Positions 1 to 8,408 of a DNA stretch of 64,000 nt are shown in pieces. The position numbers were made by a program, and so were the translations under genes. The notes beneath the pieces are model-generated. The model was not told where the DNA came from. It ran no database searches and saw only the letters and a program-made list of their open reading frames with translations. How positions within the stretch are numbered: position 1 is the stretch's first letter; the number at the start of each line of letters is the position of its first letter. This stretch comes from Methylophilaceae bacterium (GTDB lineage: Bacteria > Pseudomonadota > Gammaproteobacteria > Burkholderiales > Methylophilaceae): NCBI GenBank assembly GCA_947379975.1, contig CANCPF010000007.1, positions 8,964 through 72,963 on the forward strand, in the 5' to 3' direction.

Positions 1-199
1 GGTTGAAGTTGAAAATGTACAATATCAGCACGCTGATTATGACGAAGCTTTAGGCGTTTCTAGTAATGTTGACGAGCAAGGTGTTGCTAGCGATACTGCG
101 CAACCTGTCATTCGTGAGGGTGTGAAAGTTGGTAGAAATGACCCTTGCCCATGCGGATCAGGCAAAAAATTCAAGCAATGTCATGGTGTTTTAAGTTAA
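1..199 (+). CDS. secA: SecA preprotein translocase ATPase, C-terminal end (partial)
   Basis: Only the last 65 codons are in the window; the reading frame is open from base 2 and ends with TAA at 197-199. The tail contains the SEC-C zinc motif CPCGSGKKFKQCH, preceded by the usual acidic variable linker and the lead-in VGRNDPCP. In SecA this zinc finger binds SecB and phospholipid at the end of the translocation motor. Other proteins carry SEC-C tails, but the linker plus the RNDPCPCGSGKKFKQCHG form is typical of SecA. The start lies outside the window. Confidence 0.88.
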   Translation, partial: VEVENVQYQHADYDEALGVSSNVDEQGVASDTAQPVIREGVKVGRNDPCPCGSGKKFKQCHGVLS

Positions 200-219
200 G
201 TTAAGTTAATTTAAGCTAA

Positions 220-248
220 AGCGATTTAAGTTAAATTTTTAAATCGCT
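220..248 (+). terminator. Hairpin downstream of secA
   Basis: AGCGATTTAA (220-229) pairs perfectly with TTAAATCGCT (239-248), leaving a 9-nt loop, and is followed by GTTATTT. It lies 20 bp after the secA stop and before the next gene, so it is a plausible terminator. The stem is AT-rich apart from its base. The region before it is made of repeated TTAAG words. Confidence 0.55.
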
Positions 249-290
249 GTTATTTAATCCATTTACCACGTTATTAATCAGTAGAATATT

Positions 291-488
291 ATGTCAGAAA
301 ATAGCAGCACTGAAATTCAATCACCTTGCATTAGTGTTTGTGCGATGGACGATCTAACAGGCTTATGCCAAGGTTGTTATCGCACTATTGATGAAATAAA
401 AGCCTGGTGGGACATGGGCATCGAAGAGCAAAATAACTTGCTAGTAGCGCTAGAGGAACGGCAACTGCAGCAAGTGAGTTTTGACTAA
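291..488 (+). CDS. DUF1289 family small cysteine protein
   Basis: This 65-residue protein has the DUF1289 signature: a first cysteine pair in SPCISVCAMD (about residues 13-17), a second in GLCQGCYRT (about 26-29), then the EIKAWW segment. Four regularly spaced cysteines suggest metal or Fe-S binding, but no function is firmly established for the family. It is a stand-alone gene 92 bp downstream of secA and points away from the bufferin operon. The length matches the family (about 55-75 residues). Confidence 0.85.
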   Translation: MSENSSTEIQSPCISVCAMDDLTGLCQGCYRTIDEIKAWWDMGIEEQNNLLVALEERQLQQVSFD

Positions 489-555
489 TTTAGGCTGTTC
501 TAGCAAGTTTTTAAGTTAGTTTAGACCTTAATGATCTGCCACTAATAATAAGCGC

Positions 556-1323
556 CTAGTAATAAGTTCCTAGTATGATGCCTTGCTCCCGTAAGTCATT
601 AAGTATTTCCAAAGCAAACTGCACTAGATTTTCTACAGATGGCTGACTTCGTTCATTCGCGATGATAGTTAGTACTTGCTCTGCTGTGTAAGTTTGGTTT
701 CGCATTAATTCAATCAAGCTGTACGTCACAAGATTCAGTTCAACAAACTTTACCGTATGTTCCGTATTCCGGTACACCAGAATGTAAGTGTTTACTTTAT
801 TCTTAGGTTTATGCTTAGCCGATATTTTATGCACGGCATAGTCGTAATTAAGTAATCGCATGCTTGGTGTAAAGGCAGTTCTGCGTGCTAATAAATCACC
901 GCTTGGATTAATTTTCTTAACTTCAGGCTCGGCAACAACTGTCATGGATGAAACTTGTAGTTCTACACATTCATAATGACAAAGGCTTGCAAGATATGGC
1001 GGTAGAAGGTTGGCTTCAATCAAGCTCAGTTGACTTAAGTAGCTAACAAACTCTTCCGGAATCTGCCGAAATAATGGGCTGTTTGCAGCGTGCTCACGCA
1101 AGAATCTACGCACCAATGCTAACCAGCCACGTTTACCTAAGACTTCTTGTGCAACAGGAAAGCAAGTCGAAACTGATTCAAATAAATTATTGAATACCAG
1201 TTCTTTATAAACGCCCATGCGTTTTTTTGGCACACCATTGGGGTGTTGCTGCTTAGACGGATCTCTAATATAGGCAGTAAACGCTTGCTGGTAAATTTGA
1301 AAGGATGGCGTGTCGTTTGTCAT
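556..1323 (-). CDS. bufC: DUF2063 protein, bufferin partner (BufC-like)
   Basis: This 255-residue protein has an N-terminal DUF2063 domain (roughly residues 8-100, with a YRNTE-type C-terminal region later on). DUF2063 proteins accompany DUF692 enzymes and act as the partner that brings the precursor peptide to the enzyme, as TglB- or MbnC-type proteins do for related MNIO enzymes. It is the last gene of a leftward operon, 8 bp after bufB. The ATG start at 1323 is supported by this tight spacing. The BufC role is inferred from gene order and family; direct sequence recognition is only at domain level. Confidence 0.8.
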   Translation of the reverse strand: MTNDTPSFQIYQQAFTAYIRDPSKQQHPNGVPKKRMGVYKELVFNNLFESVSTCFPVAQEVLGKRGWLALVRRFLREHAANSPLFRQIPEEFVSYLSQLSLIEANLLPPYLASLCHYECVELQVSSMTVVAEPEVKKINPSGDLLARRTAFTPSMRLLNYDYAVHKISAKHKPKNKVNTYILVYRNTEHTVKFVELNLVTYSLIELMRNQTYTAEQVLTIIANERSQPSVENLVQFALEILNDLREQGIILGTYY

Positions 1324-1331
1324 GCTATTTG

Positions 1332-2267
1332 CTAAACATTTACATCGGCCACATTAGGCATATTGCGACCGTATTGGCTTTGTAAATAGGCAATTTTGTT
1401 CACTTCTTGCATCAAACTAGTTAAGGGCGGTATGTTGTTATCGCGTTCAAGTAGTGTAGGGAAGCTGCCAAAAAGTTGGTAGGCCTCTTGTAATAATACC
1501 CAAACTGGGTCGATAATATCTTCACCATGCGTATCTATCAATAAATCTGTGCTTTGCTGATAATGCCCGGCAACGTGGCCATAGGCGATACGTTCAGTAG
1601 GAATGCCGCGCAAGAATTCGTGTGCATCAAAGCCAAAATTTACGCTATTCACATAAATATTATTAAGATCTAAATGTAGCAGACAATCGGCTTCTGCTAA
1701 AACTGCCTGAATAAAGGTCAATTCATCCATGGTCGAAATCGGTGCCTGAACGTAATATGATGTATTTTCAATAGCAATGCGCTGACCTAATATATCCTGT
1801 GTTTGGCGTATGCGCTTTGCTACATAAAACACGGCTTCCTCTGTAAATGGTATTGGCAGCAAATCATACAGATAGCCTTGCTGGCCGTTGTAGCCATCGG
1901 TGGAGTAGCTTAGATGTTCGGTGTATAGTGGCACTGCATGTTGCTGCAAGAACTTTTTAACTTGTAGTAAAAAAGCCGTATTAAGCGGCGCTAAACCGCC
2001 TAAAGATAAACATAAACCATGACAAACAATCGGATAACGTTGTGTAAACCAGTCTAACTGGTGACGCCCTTTACCACCCACATCTAGCCAATTTTCAGGG
2101 GCAATTTCAATAAAATTAATATTGGCAATTAAATCTTGGCCAAAAGCAGCTTGAATTTGGGGGATTAGCGCACGCTTTAACCCTAGGCCTGCACCTGTAA
2201 CTATTGCTTGACCTGCGATCATGGCGGTATCTGCAATGTTAACGTTGGCATTGTTTAGCCGAATCAT
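1332..2267 (-). CDS. bufB: DUF692/MNIO peptide-modifying enzyme (BufB-like)
   Basis: This 311-residue DUF692 (MNIO) protein has a TIM-barrel fold with two or three iron ions; family members such as MbnB install oxazolone/thioamide or thiooxazole groups on cysteines of small peptides. Metal-ligand motifs are visible in order: ICHGLCLS, YTEHLSYS, IAIENTSYY, LDLNNIYVN, GHVAGH, IDTHGEDI and LLERDNN. It lies between the cysteine-bearing precursor gene and the DUF2063 partner gene, the order known for bufferin operons. The expected substrate is the upstream peptide. The chemistry on this peptide is inference. Confidence 0.88.
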   Translation of the reverse strand: MIRLNNANVNIADTAMIAGQAIVTGAGLGLKRALIPQIQAAFGQDLIANINFIEIAPENWLDVGGKGRHQLDWFTQRYPIVCHGLCLSLGGLAPLNTAFLLQVKKFLQQHAVPLYTEHLSYSTDGYNGQQGYLYDLLPIPFTEEAVFYVAKRIRQTQDILGQRIAIENTSYYVQAPISTMDELTFIQAVLAEADCLLHLDLNNIYVNSVNFGFDAHEFLRGIPTERIAYGHVAGHYQQSTDLLIDTHGEDIIDPVWVLLQEAYQLFGSFPTLLERDNNIPPLTSLMQEVNKIAYLQSQYGRNMPNVADVNV

Positions 2268-2308
2268 CGCTTAGCCAGCTTGCGAGCTTCTGTTTAGTTT
2301 GCCGTAGC

Positions 2309-2647
2309 TTATTTTTCCATATCCTTTTTCATTTCAGCACTGCAAGCACCTTCTTTCATTTTTTCAGCACTACAGGCACCTTCCTTCGATTTTTCGACTG
2401 GGACTTTTGTTACTGCGGATTTGTCTGCCGCATCTTTTTTTGCTGTGGCTTTTTTGCTTGCACCACATTTACCCGCACTGCATTGACCCTCTTTCATTTT
2501 TGTCGGTGCATTATCCGCAACTTGATAGCCAGACGATAATGATTTGGCCGAAAATGGGTTTTCTGTTGCATTAACCGCTGTTGCCGCCATTGATAATGTT
2601 AGTGCAGCACTAATCGCTAGAGCTAAATTTTTGCTAGTGTCAGTCAT
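2309..2647 (-). CDS. bufA: Bufferin-type precursor peptide with signal sequence and KEGxC motifs
   Basis: This is a 112-residue secreted peptide. I chose the ATG at 2647 because AAGGA lies nine bases upstream; the in-frame codons further upstream lack a Shine-Dalgarno and would spoil the signal peptide. Residues 1-27 form a signal peptide ending VNA. The mature part is Lys/Ala-rich with four cysteines (56, 61, 92, 102); three of them sit in repeated KEGQC or KEGAC motifs and the other in GKCG. Such EGxC motifs are where DUF692 enzymes act in bufferins, copper-binding periplasmic RiPPs. It heads the operon with bufB 41 bp downstream. It does not look like the classic DUF2282 precursor, so it is a variant precursor type. 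Confidence 0.78.
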   Translation of the reverse strand: MTDTSKNLALAISAALTLSMAATAVNATENPFSAKSLSSGYQVADNAPTKMKEGQCSAGKCGASKKATAKKDAADKSAVTKVPVEKSKEGACSAEKMKEGACSAEMKKDMEK

Positions 2648-2761
2648 AGGTAGATCCTTTTTTAGAGTTAAAAGTAGTGCCAAATAGCGTTAACCAAGTA
2701 TTACCAAATAGTATCGTTGAAAATAGCCTGATAATGAAGATTTTATTAAAATGCGGCCTTA

Positions 2762-3202
2762 TCAATGTCGCCCAATTTTTTGCTTGAGTAAACTCAGGTA
2801 GGTTTCTGAATCTAATGCTTGGTTATTATGCTGCGCCTGCCAGATGGTTTCAGCCAAGCACTCAAGTATATCGTGCTGGGCTAAATGGCTATCGTTCAAT
2901 TGTTGTTTCAATTGTTCATAAATCTGTGTGATGCCTATAGGCTGGTTGATACTGATTTGCTCAATCACTGATAAGTGCAGGCTTAAATGTAAAAATGGAT
3001 TCGTTTCGCCCATCTCAGGGAAATATTGTTGGTGCATATAGCGCGCTGGGGAATCTAAAATCACATGATATTCAGAGTGCATTTGAATGACTTCAACAGC
3101 GATTTTTTCTAGATCGCTTAATGTTGAATGTTGCTTGAATTTAGCCCAAGCATCAAATAGAAATTGGCGGGCTTGATCGCGGCTAGGCTTATACAAACTC
3201 AT
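2762..3202 (-). CDS. DUF1841 family protein
   Basis: This 146-residue protein has the DUF1841 pattern: an N-terminal YKPSRDQARQFLFDAWAK segment, the central HPEYHxxL-like stretch (here HSEYHVILDSP), then NPFLHLSLHLSVIEQ. No function is known for the family. In beta- and gammaproteobacteria it often sits next to nth, as here, and is likely the last gene of the rnf-nth transcription unit (66 bp after nth). It has no signal peptide or membrane segment, so it is probably cytoplasmic. Confidence 0.85.
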   Translation of the reverse strand: MSLYKPSRDQARQFLFDAWAKFKQHSTLSDLEKIAVEVIQMHSEYHVILDSPARYMHQQYFPEMGETNPFLHLSLHLSVIEQISINQPIGITQIYEQLKQQLNDSHLAQHDILECLAETIWQAQHNNQALDSETYLSLLKQKIGRH

Positions 3203-3268
3203 GGCTTATAAGCCCTTATTTAGATAATTGAAACGTTTAGGCATAATAATATGCAGTGGATAAGACAT

Positions 3269-3934
3269 TTATATCTGGCTTTTTGGCGGCGTTATTGTTG
3301 AATTAAATTCTTTTGCTTTATATTCACATAAATCTTCAATGCAGCACTCGGCACATTTCGGTTTACGCGCTGTGCAGGTATAGCGGCCATGTAAAATCAA
3401 TAAATGATGGGCATTTTGCATAAATTCTGCCGGTATCGTTTTTAGGTATTTTAGTTCAACGTCTAAAACAGTTTTACCTGTGGCTAGTTTAATGCGGTTG
3501 CCTAATCTAAATAAATGCGTATCTACGGCTATGGTGGGTTGCCCAAAGGCCGTATTCAAAATTACATTCGCTGTTTTACGTCCTACACCGGGTAATGCTT
3601 CAAGCGCTAGGCGGGTATTGGGTACTTGCGATTGATGCTTGCTAATCAACATTTGACAGGTAGCTAATACGTTTTTTGCTTTGGCGTGGTAAAGGCCTAT
3701 GGTTTTAATGTATTGCTCTAGCCCAGATAGCCCAAGCGCTAGAATACTTTCAGGCGTGTTGGCAACGGCATACAGTTTTTCTGTGGCGAGATTAACGCCT
3801 TTATCCGTGGCCTGCGCTGATAAAATTACCGCAATTAAAAGCTCAAAAGTGCTGTTATGCCTAAGCTCCGTACTCGGGTTAGGAATGGCGATGCTTAAGC
3901 GTTTGAATATTTCAAAACGTTGTTTGGCATTCAT
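3269..3934 (-). CDS. nth: Endonuclease III (DNA glycosylase/AP lyase)
   Basis: This enzyme removes oxidised pyrimidines and cleaves the abasic site. The 221-residue protein keeps E. coli numbering almost exactly: the helix-hairpin-helix LPGVGRKTANV with catalytic Lys120, catalytic Asp138 in AVDTHLFRLGNR, and the [4Fe-4S] ligands Cys187, Cys194, Cys197 and Cys203 (C-x6-C-x2-C-x5-C). It follows rsxE by 29 bp, giving the order rnfABCDGE-nth also known from E. coli, so it is probably cotranscribed with the Rnf genes. Confidence 0.97.
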   Translation of the reverse strand: MNAKQRFEIFKRLSIAIPNPSTELRHNSTFELLIAVILSAQATDKGVNLATEKLYAVANTPESILALGLSGLEQYIKTIGLYHAKAKNVLATCQMLISKHQSQVPNTRLALEALPGVGRKTANVILNTAFGQPTIAVDTHLFRLGNRIKLATGKTVLDVELKYLKTIPAEFMQNAHHLLILHGRYTCTARKPKCAECCIEDLCEYKAKEFNSTITPPKSQI

Positions 3935-3963
3935 GGCTGCTAAATATTATTGCCGCGTCAGGC

Positions 3964-4647
3964 TTAATGATTAAGCGACGGATTTAGCACTGGTGCTAGG
4001 ATCTTTGCTTTAGCGGTATTTCTAATTTCAATCCAATTGCGAATTGCGATTAGAGAACCTAGCCCTAAAAATGCACCCGGCGGCAATACTGCTAATAGCA
4101 AACCATGGTAATCAGTACTTGCCCACATAAAGGGTATCGCTGATGGACCAAAGACCAAATCTAAGCCAGATAGAATCGTACCTTTTCCTACCAATTCACG
4201 TATGGCGCCTAGCAAACCTAACACTAACATCAGGCCTGAGCCCATCATAAAGCCATCTAGCATAGAGGGTACGGTGGTGTTTTTTGCAGCAAATGATTCT
4301 ACCCGGGCGAGTACGATGCAGTTCACCACAATTAACGGTATAAAAATACCCAGTACTTTATGCAATGGGTGCGCAAAGGCGTTGATCGACATGTCAATCA
4401 CGGTCACTAGGGTGGCGATAACCAAGATAAATACCGGTACGCGAATTTCGCTAGGTACTAATTTTCGTACTGGCGAAACTGAACCATTGGCCGCTGCCAT
4501 CACCAATGCCGTGGCTAAACCAAGGCTTAAGCCATTTACCGCGCTAGTGGTGACTGCCAATGTCGGGCAAAGGCCTAATAATTGCACCACGCCAGTGTTT
4601 TGCTTCCATAAGCCGTTGATGGTGATTTCTTTATAGATATTATTCAT
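3964..4647 (-). CDS. rsxE: Electron transport complex subunit RsxE/RnfE
   Basis: This 227-residue integral membrane subunit of the Rnf/Rsx complex has about six transmembrane helices. Visible family features are the N-terminal NGLWKQNTGVVQLLGLCPTLA segment, with the conserved GLCP loop that is thought to hold an intramembrane iron centre together with RnfA, and the central NCIVLARVESFA. RnfE and RnfA are homologous and lie in inverted topology. The gene lies 2 bp after rnfG, so translational coupling is likely. Confidence 0.96.
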   Translation of the reverse strand: MNNIYKEITINGLWKQNTGVVQLLGLCPTLAVTTSAVNGLSLGLATALVMAAANGSVSPVRKLVPSEIRVPVFILVIATLVTVIDMSINAFAHPLHKVLGIFIPLIVVNCIVLARVESFAAKNTTVPSMLDGFMMGSGLMLVLGLLGAIRELVGKGTILSGLDLVFGPSAIPFMWASTDYHGLLLAVLPPGAFLGLGSLIAIRNWIEIRNTAKAKILAPVLNPSLNH

Positions 4648-4649
4648 GA

Positions 4650-5336
4650 TTAATCCTTAGACTTTTGAATTAATTCAGCCTGTGCGCTAATTGCATTTTC
4701 AGGCTTAGCAAAAAATGCCTCTTTGTTCATTGCAAAATACTGTTCAGCTTTTAAAACTGCTTTGACGACAGCGCGTGGTGTAATGGTTGCCCCCACCATG
4801 TAATCAAACTTACCACCGTCTTTTTTTACCTGCCATTGTTTGGCTGGTGTTTTGGCTAAAGATTCATCATTAAACAGTTTTATCCACTGACTATGTGCCA
4901 CGTCAATATAATCACCCAAACCAGGGGTTTCTTTATGGGCTAATACGCGTACGCCGCTAATTGAGCCGTCGGCGCGAATGGCGATTAAAAGTTTGATGTC
5001 GCCACTATAGCCATCGTGTGCAAGCGCTTCTAATATGACGGCTGCCATTTTATGGTCCAGGATTGCAATATTGGCTTCTGTGGGCCTATGGTTACCTAAT
5101 AATTCGTTAGGGGCAATTTTAATGGTCTGTTTTAACAGATTATTATCGTAACTGCTCTCTGGCAAAATTTGCTTAAAAAGCGCCAAGCGCGCTTCAGCTT
5201 CACTGGCTTCGATCGGCGCGCGGGTAATTTCAAATACATAAGCGAGTAGGGCTGTGCCAATGAAAGCGAAAGCAATCATAGTGATTGCAGTCTTTGAGGT
5301 GTGTTTTACGATTGATTCAGACGTTGATTCAGACAT
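4650..5336 (-). CDS. rnfG: Electron transport complex subunit RnfG (covalent FMN)
   Basis: This 228-residue membrane-anchored subunit has one N-terminal transmembrane helix (about residues 17-36), followed by a periplasmic FMN-binding domain. The motif VGATITPRAVV near residues 182-192 is the GATxT site where FMN is attached to threonine through a phosphoester bond. ETPGLGDYID (about 136-145) is also typical. It lies between rnfD (13 bp) and rsxE (2 bp). Confidence 0.95.
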   Translation of the reverse strand: MSESTSESIVKHTSKTAITMIAFAFIGTALLAYVFEITRAPIEASEAEARLALFKQILPESSYDNNLLKQTIKIAPNELLGNHRPTEANIAILDHKMAAVILEALAHDGYSGDIKLLIAIRADGSISGVRVLAHKETPGLGDYIDVAHSQWIKLFNDESLAKTPAKQWQVKKDGGKFDYMVGATITPRAVVKAVLKAEQYFAMNKEAFFAKPENAISAQAELIQKSKD

Positions 5337-5349
5337 GCTTAGCTAATCC

Positions 5350-6366
5350 TTATTTGTGGCCAAATACACGCGGCTGCGTTAAAGCATCTATTAGCGGTAC
5401 GCACATATTCATTAGTAATACGGCAAAAGCTACGCCATCTGGGTAGCCGCCATATACGCGGATTAAATAAGTCAGCACGCCAACGCCAGCGGCAAAGTAA
5501 ATTTTGCCTCTCGGTGTTGTTGGGCCGCTGACGGGATCGGTGATGATGAAAAAGGCACATAACATCGATGCGCCGCTCATTAAGTGAAACAGCGGATTGG
5601 CAAAATGGTTAGGCTCAATCGCATAAAAGGCTAAAGAGATGGTCGCTAAGGAGGCTAAAAAGACTGTAGGTAAATGCCAGCTAATAATGCGCTGTTGTAA
5701 TAAATACAGGCCGCCGAGTAAATAAGCACCGGTCACAAGTTCACCACCTTTAGCACCAAATGCCCCAAAAATAGGCGATTGCGTGATGCTGGAAACCTCA
5801 TGTTTCAGCATTAATTGCGTTTTTAGGTAATCTAATGGTGTGGCCGAAGTAATGGCATCAACTTTAATATCGCCTGGCAAGCTATGGCTAAAAACAAAAT
5901 GTAACTGATCCATAAAACTAAGTGGATGTTCAGCTAACAATAATGGCGCTGGCCATTTCGTCATAATCAATGGAAATGAGATGAGCAATGCTGCGTAGCC
6001 AACCATGGCTGGGTTAAATGGATTGTAGCCTAGGCCGCCATAAAGCTGTTTGGCGATGACGATGGCAAAGAAGGTGCCCACAATGACTAGCCACCAAGGC
6101 GCCAGAGGCGGCAGCGCTAATGCCAATAACCAGGCGGTAACTACAGCACTCATGTCCATTAAATAGGGTTTAACTGGGCGCTGGCGGATTTTAAGTAATA
6201 TCGCTTCGGCAGTCAGAGCCGTCAGTGTTGCAAGCGTCACTGAAACTAAAATGCCGCCGCCATATATCCACACATAAGCGGTAATGCCAGGCACCAACGC
6301 CAGCAACACTTTAAACATAATAGTGCTAACGGTCGGGGCGTCGGTAATGTACGGTGAACGGTTCAA
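5350..6366 (-). CDS. rnfD: Electron transport complex subunit RnfD (covalent FMN)
   Basis: This 338-residue polytopic membrane subunit contains the flavinylation motif SATPLDYLK near residues 175-183 and the start RSPYITDAPTVSTIM. The first codon is TTG at 6366, with AGGA seven bases upstream and the conserved NRSPYI directly after, so a TTG start is the best choice. RnfD carries FMN within the membrane and helps couple electron flow to Na+/H+ movement. It sits between rnfC (50 bp) and rnfG. Confidence 0.95.
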   Translation of the reverse strand: MNRSPYITDAPTVSTIMFKVLLALVPGITAYVWIYGGGILVSVTLATLTALTAEAILLKIRQRPVKPYLMDMSAVVTAWLLALALPPLAPWWLVIVGTFFAIVIAKQLYGGLGYNPFNPAMVGYAALLISFPLIMTKWPAPLLLAEHPLSFMDQLHFVFSHSLPGDIKVDAITSATPLDYLKTQLMLKHEVSSITQSPIFGAFGAKGGELVTGAYLLGGLYLLQQRIISWHLPTVFLASLATISLAFYAIEPNHFANPLFHLMSGASMLCAFFIITDPVSGPTTPRGKIYFAAGVGVLTYLIRVYGGYPDGVAFAVLLMNMCVPLIDALTQPRVFGHK

Positions 6367-6416
6367 GGGTTTATCCTATTAATATTGTCTTATTCGTATC
6401 GTCTTATTCGTATTGC

Positions 6417-8408
6417 CTAGTCAGACTCTTTACTTTTTGATACTTGCGCCTCAACTGCCAGTTTTGCTTTTTCACGTAGCGCATCTGTTGCATTGATTTC
6501 CGCTTGCACGGTCGCGCTTACATTTGTAATATTTTTTGGTGCATCACCGGCTTGTGCGGCGGCTAGTTTTTGTGCTTTGGCACGTTCAATTGCAGCAGCG
6601 ATTAGCGCTTGTTTATCTTGCTTAGCTTTTAATTCAGCGGCTTCAGTTTCTGGGGTTTTAGCCTCAGTGATTTTAGCCTCAGGAGTTTTAGTCTCAGGTG
6701 CAGTTGGCAAAACAGTGACTTTTTCTGCGGAAATATCACTGGAATTGGCCGCAGCTAATTGCTGCGCTTTAGCCCGGGCAATAGCCGCAGCAATCGCTGC
6801 TTGTTTATCTGTGCTGGCAGGTGCTTCTGCAGTTTTAATGCTTTCAGCGCTTGCTTCTTTAACATCGTCTACAGGTTTGATTTCAGCAGACTTTACTTCA
6901 TTCTTGCCGGCTTGAGCGCGTTCAGCATGTTTTTGTGCGCGCTCTAATTTTTCACGCTCGATACGCGCTAATCTAAAATCATTCCGTTCACGCGCTAAAT
7001 CTGCCGCTTCTTTGGCTTTATCTACTGCAATAATCTCGCTTTTTGCATAACGATAATATTGCACTAATGGAATGTCGCTCGGGCATACATACGTACAGCA
7101 GCCGCATTCGATACAATCAAACAAATTGTAGTCACGGGCTTTTTCAAAGTTATCCGACTTTGCAAACCAATACAGTTCCTGCGGCTGCAAATTTACTGGG
7201 CAGGCATCAGCACAGCGTGCACAACGAATACAGGGCATAGCCGGTGGTGGAGCTGCAAATAAATCAGGTGTAGCAGCAATAATGCAATTAGCCGCTTTGG
7301 TAATTGGCACTAAGTCATTGGGTAAATCAAAGCCCATCATAGGCCCACCCATAATAAAATGTGTGGTGTTGGTTTTGGCACCGCCAGCGGCAGAGACTAA
7401 TGCATTTAATGGCGTACCAAATAACACTTCAAAATTCTGCGGTACAGCCACATTACCAGTCATGGTTACAACGCGGCTGATAGAAGGTTCGCCAAACTCA
7501 AAATAGCGATAAATCGCCAGCACTGTGGCTACGTTAAATACTTGAATGCCAACATCGGTTGAGCGTTTGTCATTAGGTATTTCAGTGCCAAGTAATAAAT
7601 GAATCAGTCTGCGCGCATCTCCACTAGGGTATAGCGTGGGTACTATTTTTACTGCTATGGTCGAGCTTGCCGCCAGCGCTTTAGTCATGATGCCAGCTGC
7701 GACTGGTTTGTTATCTTCAATGCCAACGATACATTTTTCTGCACCTAGCAAATACTGCACAATTTCTATGCCTTTTAATATCTCATCAGCACGCTCGCGC
7801 ATCAACATATCATCACAAGTGATGTAAGGCTCGCACTCGGCAGCGTTAATCACCAAGGTATGTACGTTCGACTTTCCGTTGCTGTGCAGTTTAATGTGCG
7901 TTGGAAAAGTAGCGCCACCCAAACCCACAATTCCAGAGGCACGCAAAGCATCAACCAACGTTTTTTTATCAGTGTTGCGCCAATCTACAGGCTGTAATGC
8001 GGTCCATTGATCTTTATTATCCGGCACTAAGTTGATGCACATATCCGGCAAACCTGACGGATGTGGAATGACTTGTTCGCTGATTGCTGTGATTGTGCCT
8101 GAGGTCGGTGCATGAATCGCCGCAGAAACAGAGCCTTCTGGCTCCGCTAACATTTGACCTTTAAGTACGTAGTCACCCACTTGTACTTTTACTTTAGGCA
8201 TATGTCCAACATGTTGGCGCAAGGGTAAAATCAACTGTTCTGGCATCATCAATTTGCTGATTGGATGCGTGGTCGATTCTGCTTTATGTTCTGCTGGATG
8301 CACGCCGCCGTTGAACTTGAAAATATCTTTCAAGCTGTTATTGGCTGTGGCTTTTTTAGAAAATGTATTGCGAATCAAATTACTCGCAAAATTTATAATG
8401 TCGCTCAT
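6417..8408 (-). CDS. rnfC: Electron transport complex subunit RnfC with Ala-rich repeat tail
   Basis: RnfC is the NADH/flavin-binding peripheral subunit. The 663-residue protein has the N-terminal barrel-sandwich region (GGVHPAEHK...), the flavin/NADH-binding core (GLGGATFPTHIK, NAAECEPY) and two [4Fe-4S] clusters in CIRCARCADACPVN (about residues 395-408) and CIECGCCTYVCPSD (about 434-447). The last 180 residues are low complexity: the unit KQAAIAAAIARAKAQQLAAA near 536 returns as KQALIAAAIERAKAQKLAAA near 606, separated by Glu/Thr/Ala-rich linkers. The ATG overlaps the rnfB stop by 4 bp. Such repeat tails are known from RnfC of other proteobacteria. Confidence 0.96.
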   Translation of the reverse strand: MSDIINFASNLIRNTFSKKATANNSLKDIFKFNGGVHPAEHKAESTTHPISKLMMPEQLILPLRQHVGHMPKVKVQVGDYVLKGQMLAEPEGSVSAAIHAPTSGTITAISEQVIPHPSGLPDMCINLVPDNKDQWTALQPVDWRNTDKKTLVDALRASGIVGLGGATFPTHIKLHSNGKSNVHTLVINAAECEPYITCDDMLMRERADEILKGIEIVQYLLGAEKCIVGIEDNKPVAAGIMTKALAASSTIAVKIVPTLYPSGDARRLIHLLLGTEIPNDKRSTDVGIQVFNVATVLAIYRYFEFGEPSISRVVTMTGNVAVPQNFEVLFGTPLNALVSAAGGAKTNTTHFIMGGPMMGFDLPNDLVPITKAANCIIAATPDLFAAPPPAMPCIRCARCADACPVNLQPQELYWFAKSDNFEKARDYNLFDCIECGCCTYVCPSDIPLVQYYRYAKSEIIAVDKAKEAADLARERNDFRLARIEREKLERAQKHAERAQAGKNEVKSAEIKPVDDVKEASAESIKTAEAPASTDKQAAIAAAIARAKAQQLAAANSSDISAEKVTVLPTAPETKTPEAKITEAKTPETEAAELKAKQDKQALIAAAIERAKAQKLAAAQAGDAPKNITNVSATVQAEINATDALREKAKLAVEAQVSKSKESD

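Noticed and set aside
6493..6915. A 140-residue open frame on the plus strand.
   Set aside because: It is antisense to the Ala-rich repeat tail of rnfC, where the composition leaves long frames open by chance.
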